NCBI GenBank assembly: GCA_018818235.1
Contig: JAHISE010000096.1
Span: forward strand, 1 to 22,905
From: Patescibacteria group bacterium
Lineage (GTDB): Bacteria > Patescibacteriota > Gracilibacteria > Peribacterales > Peribacteraceae
Direction: 5' to 3'
Length of the DNA stretch: 22,905 nt
The notes under the pieces were generated by a model that made no database searches, was not told the DNA's origin, and worked only from the letters and a program-made list of their open reading frames with translations. Shown here one piece after another: positions 21,564-22,905 of the stretch (positions are counted from its first letter, which is position 1; each line of letters starts with the position of its first letter). The position numbers and the translations under genes are program-made.

Positions 21564-21660
21564 TATTTTGAGGTATTTTCAAATAGCCATATTCCTCTTC
21601 ACTTAAAGGGAAAACTGGCTTATTCTACCTCTCAGAGTAGATAATAAAGCTTTGATGACT

Positions 21661-21703
21661 CGTAGCTGGGATTCGTTTACCTCAGCATTGCAATCCTGCT
21701 ACG
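21661..21703. repeat. Inverted repeat upstream of tRNA-Cys
   Basis: CGTAGCTGGGATT (21661-21673) pairs with AATCCTGCTACG (21692-21703) apart from one bulge. It may be a hairpin of a read-through transcript or a small repeat. The stretch 21564-21734 shows no gene. Confidence 0.45.
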
Positions 21704-21734
21704 TATGTATGGTTAATCAGAGCCTCACCGGTAC

Positions 21735-21809
21735 GGTGCCGTAGCCAAGTAGTAAGGCAGTGGTCTGCAAAACCACCATACGCGGGTGCAATTCCCGCCG
21801 GCACCTCCA
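21735..21809 (+). tRNA. tRNA-Cys (anticodon GCA), CCA encoded
   Basis: Cloverleaf: acceptor GGTGCCG/CGGCACC perfect, discriminator U and encoded CCA, D-stem GCC-type with AAGTAGTAA loop, anticodon stem GTGGT/ACCAC with loop CTGCAAA (anticodon GCA), T-stem GCGGG/CCCGC. U73 as discriminator is the cysteine identity base. The T-loop reads TGCAATT, with G instead of the usual T at position 55. Confidence 0.95.
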
Positions 21810-21818
21810 ACCTTCGCA

Positions 21819-21938
21819 GGAGGCTGTCCACCATAGCCTCGCTTTAGCTAGCGAAAATGGACTCCAAAGACAACCACCTCCTGGCTACGGTTGACAGGCC
21901 ACTTATTCCAATTTTCAATCGCAGGGAAGTATCCCTGC
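21819..21938. repeat. Imperfect inverted-repeat element after tRNA-Cys
   Basis: GGCTGTCCACCATAGCC (about 21822-21838) is the near inverse of GGCTACGGTTGACAGGCC (21883-21900). The right arm resembles the 19-bp tandem unit at 6542-6579. Between the arms is a hairpin, TCGCTTTAGCTAGCGA (about 21839-21854). A separate hairpin CGCAGGGA, AGTA, TCCCTGCG follows at about 21920-21939. No coding potential is visible. Confidence 0.55.
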
Positions 21939-21941
21939 GCT

Positions 21942-21996
21942 AGAAAAAACCAGAAACCAGAAACTAGCAACGAATAAACGAATTAACCAATTAACG
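21942..21996. repeat. One-sided word repeat (ACCAGAA/AACGAAT words)
   Basis: ACCAGAA-ACCAGAA-ACTAGCA followed by AACGAATAAACGAATTAACCAATTAACGG-like words, again with seven- to eight-base periods. It lies downstream of the lipoprotein gene. The gap 21530-22024 holds this, tRNA-Cys and the two inverted repeats. Confidence 0.45.
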
Positions 21997-22024
21997 GATA
22001 TTGCGCTGACTACCTCTACTTTCG

Positions 22025-22588
22025 TTATTCCTCCTCCCCCCTCTCAAACGTCACCCCCTTCATAATAAACTCTATCTCCTCTTCCAAATTTTTCTCAACT
22101 GAAATTGGAGCCGCAGCAGTTATGGAAAATCCTATATCTCCTTTTACCGTGCTTATCTGATAAAACCTTCGTGCAGGTTCATCAGGTACGGGCTGTGCGG
22201 AGAATATATGCAACGTTACTTCTTCACCATCAATCTTGACAGATGGTGATTCCACCACTGTGTAGTTTGGAAGAACACTGACAGAGCGAATGCTTGCATC
22301 ACTGTAAGTTGCAGCACTAACTGCAGCACTTAATACTTCTTTTGTTACTGTTATTGATGGAAACTGTCCCGACACCGACTCCTCTCTCCTGAATGCCGCA
22401 ACCGTTTCTTCCGGCACCCCACGCATTTTTAGTGTCTCGCGATCTATAACAACCCAACCATCAGGAAGACATGTTCCAACAGTGCTATCCCAATATTCAT
22501 TTTCACATTCAACAGTCGAAGAACCTCCGCCACCGCAAGAGGTAAGAAGTATTGCCAGAGCAAAAAGTGGTATCAGGATCTTGTGCAC
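22025..22588 (-). CDS. Lipoprotein, possibly PsbP/Mog1-like
   Basis: A 187-aa protein with a signal peptide and lipobox LTSC (Cys18), followed by a Gly/Ser linker, so it should be lipid-anchored on the outer face of the membrane. Two cysteines (C28, C40) may form a disulfide. The rest reads as an alpha/beta domain with GWVVIDRETL, FPSITVTKEVL, VVESPSVKIDGEEVTLHIFSAQ, RRFYQISTVKGDIGFSITAAAP and a last helix EEEIEFIMKGVTF; the order recalls PsbP/DcrB-like domains, but this is a fold guess. The start codon is GTG, with a TAGAAT hexamer ending 9 bp upstream and no Shine-Dalgarno. It is not in an operon. Confidence 0.75.
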   Translation of the reverse strand: MHKILIPLFALAILLTSCGGGGSSTVECENEYWDSTVGTCLPDGWVVIDRETLKMRGVPEETVAAFRREESVSGQFPSITVTKEVLSAAVSAATYSDASIRSVSVLPNYTVVESPSVKIDGEEVTLHIFSAQPVPDEPARRFYQISTVKGDIGFSITAAAPISVEKNLEEEIEFIMKGVTFERGEEE

Positions 22589-22597
22589 TTGGTGGAT

Positions 22598-22603
22598 ATT
22601 CTA
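22598..22603 (-). promoter_or_regulatory. Putative -10 box of the lipoprotein gene
   Basis: TAGAAT on the minus strand ending 9 bp before the GTG start codon. Confidence 0.5.
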
Positions 22604-22667
22604 CATGAGTTTGAATGATGGAAAAATGGTGATTGGACATATATGGGGGAGAGAGGCAAGCGAAGGA

Positions 22668-22828
22668 TTTTACCCCCATCCCCCTGTCCCCCTTCCCCCT
22701 CCACCCCACTGACCTTCAGGGGGAAGGGGGAACCTCGCCATTAGAGAAACAAGCTCAATTCGAGTAAGCCCCTTCCCCCTGTAGGCAAACGGAGTGGAGG
22801 GGGAAGGGGTTTGGGGATGGGGGTAAAA
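22668..22828. mobile_element. 161-bp C-rich element with 16-bp terminal inverted repeats
   Basis: TTTTACCCCCATCCCC (22668-22683) is the exact inverse of GGGGATGGGGGTAAAA (22813-22828), and further C-rich words (CCCTTCCCCCTCCAC) match between the arms. Inside are inverted CCTTCCCCCTG words but no gene. No target-site duplication is seen. It is similar in style, not sequence, to the repeats around the DUF559 gene. Confidence 0.65.
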
Positions 22829-22837
22829 ACAAACATC

Positions 22838-22870
22838 AAAAAAACACCCGCCGACCTCAGTCAACGGGTG
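22838..22870 (-). terminator. Intrinsic terminator of a gene beyond the right edge
   Basis: On the minus strand CACCCGTTGAC, loop TGAG, GTCGGCGGGTG (11 pairs, two of them G-T), then seven T. The gene or RNA it serves enters the window from the right; just before it a GAGAGC-TTCG-GCTCTC tetraloop hairpin lies at 22885-22900. Confidence 0.85.
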
Positions 22871-22905
22871 CTTATGTTTTGTATGAGAGCCGAAGCTCTC
22901 AGGCG

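Noticed and set aside
1..22905. TGA recoded as glycine, as in Gracilibacteria and SR1
   Set aside because: rsmI and pgi end at TGA exactly where their families end, and no frame needs TGA read-through.

Overview
This 22.9 kb window looks chromosomal and most resembles a Candidate Phyla Radiation (Patescibacteria) genome, possibly Peregrinibacteria-like. The clues are compact versions of household proteins (HrcA of 237 aa, RsmI of 222 aa without its C-terminal domain, Pgi of 423 aa), the N-terminal half of a conjugation-ATPase-like protein of a type I associate with Patescibacteria, several tiny membrane proteins, and apparent leaderless gene starts. TGA is used as an ordinary stop (pgi, rsmI). 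The taxonomic call is inference only.

Layout. Positions 1-5006 (minus strand): gyrA with a long basic tail, rpmE (L31), hrcA with a CIRCE operator, and a cut-off VirD4/HerA-like gene. Positions 5080-5770: C-rich palindromes and a frameshifted DUF559 nuclease gene enclosed by terminal inverted repeats. Positions 5812-12607: rsmI, small membrane proteins, an EamA-type transporter, a secreted M23 peptidase, ruvA, pgi and trxA. Positions 12774-15597: a small membrane protein, tRNA-Ala, and an accessory patch with a 448-aa beta-sandwich/DUF6973-like protein, an overlapping membrane-anchored HIT-like protein and a 5'-truncated Fic gene. Positions 15717-18871: two tandem PurP-family ATP-grasp genes (archaeal-type purine enzyme), a mobile element, and an unknown gene. 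Positions 18969-22588: a thioredoxin-DsbD/CcdA fusion, a four-helix-bundle (S23-type) gene, an anchored unknown protein, tRNA-Cys and a lipoprotein.

The most striking content lies between genes. Most of the longer gaps hold a low-complexity 'word repeat': 7-9 bp words repeated with slight variation, usually as two arms in inverted orientation, with different words at each locus. One (18117-18383) has 14-bp terminal inverted repeats and an exact 8-bp target-site duplication, so at least this one is a transposed element; it sits on the stop codon of the neighbouring gene. A four-helix-bundle gene lies inside another such pair, and the DUF559 gene lies inside a different (C-rich) inverted-repeat pair. 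Related words or palindromes are also found in frame inside purP and gyrA. I propose these as gene-plus-repeat mobile units and their gene-less derivatives.

A second theme is expression. At least ten genes have a TATAAT-like hexamer ending 6-9 bases before the start codon and no Shine-Dalgarno sequence, which predicts leaderless mRNAs. Two small membrane-protein genes are the exception: they carry strong Shine-Dalgarno sites and textbook terminators.
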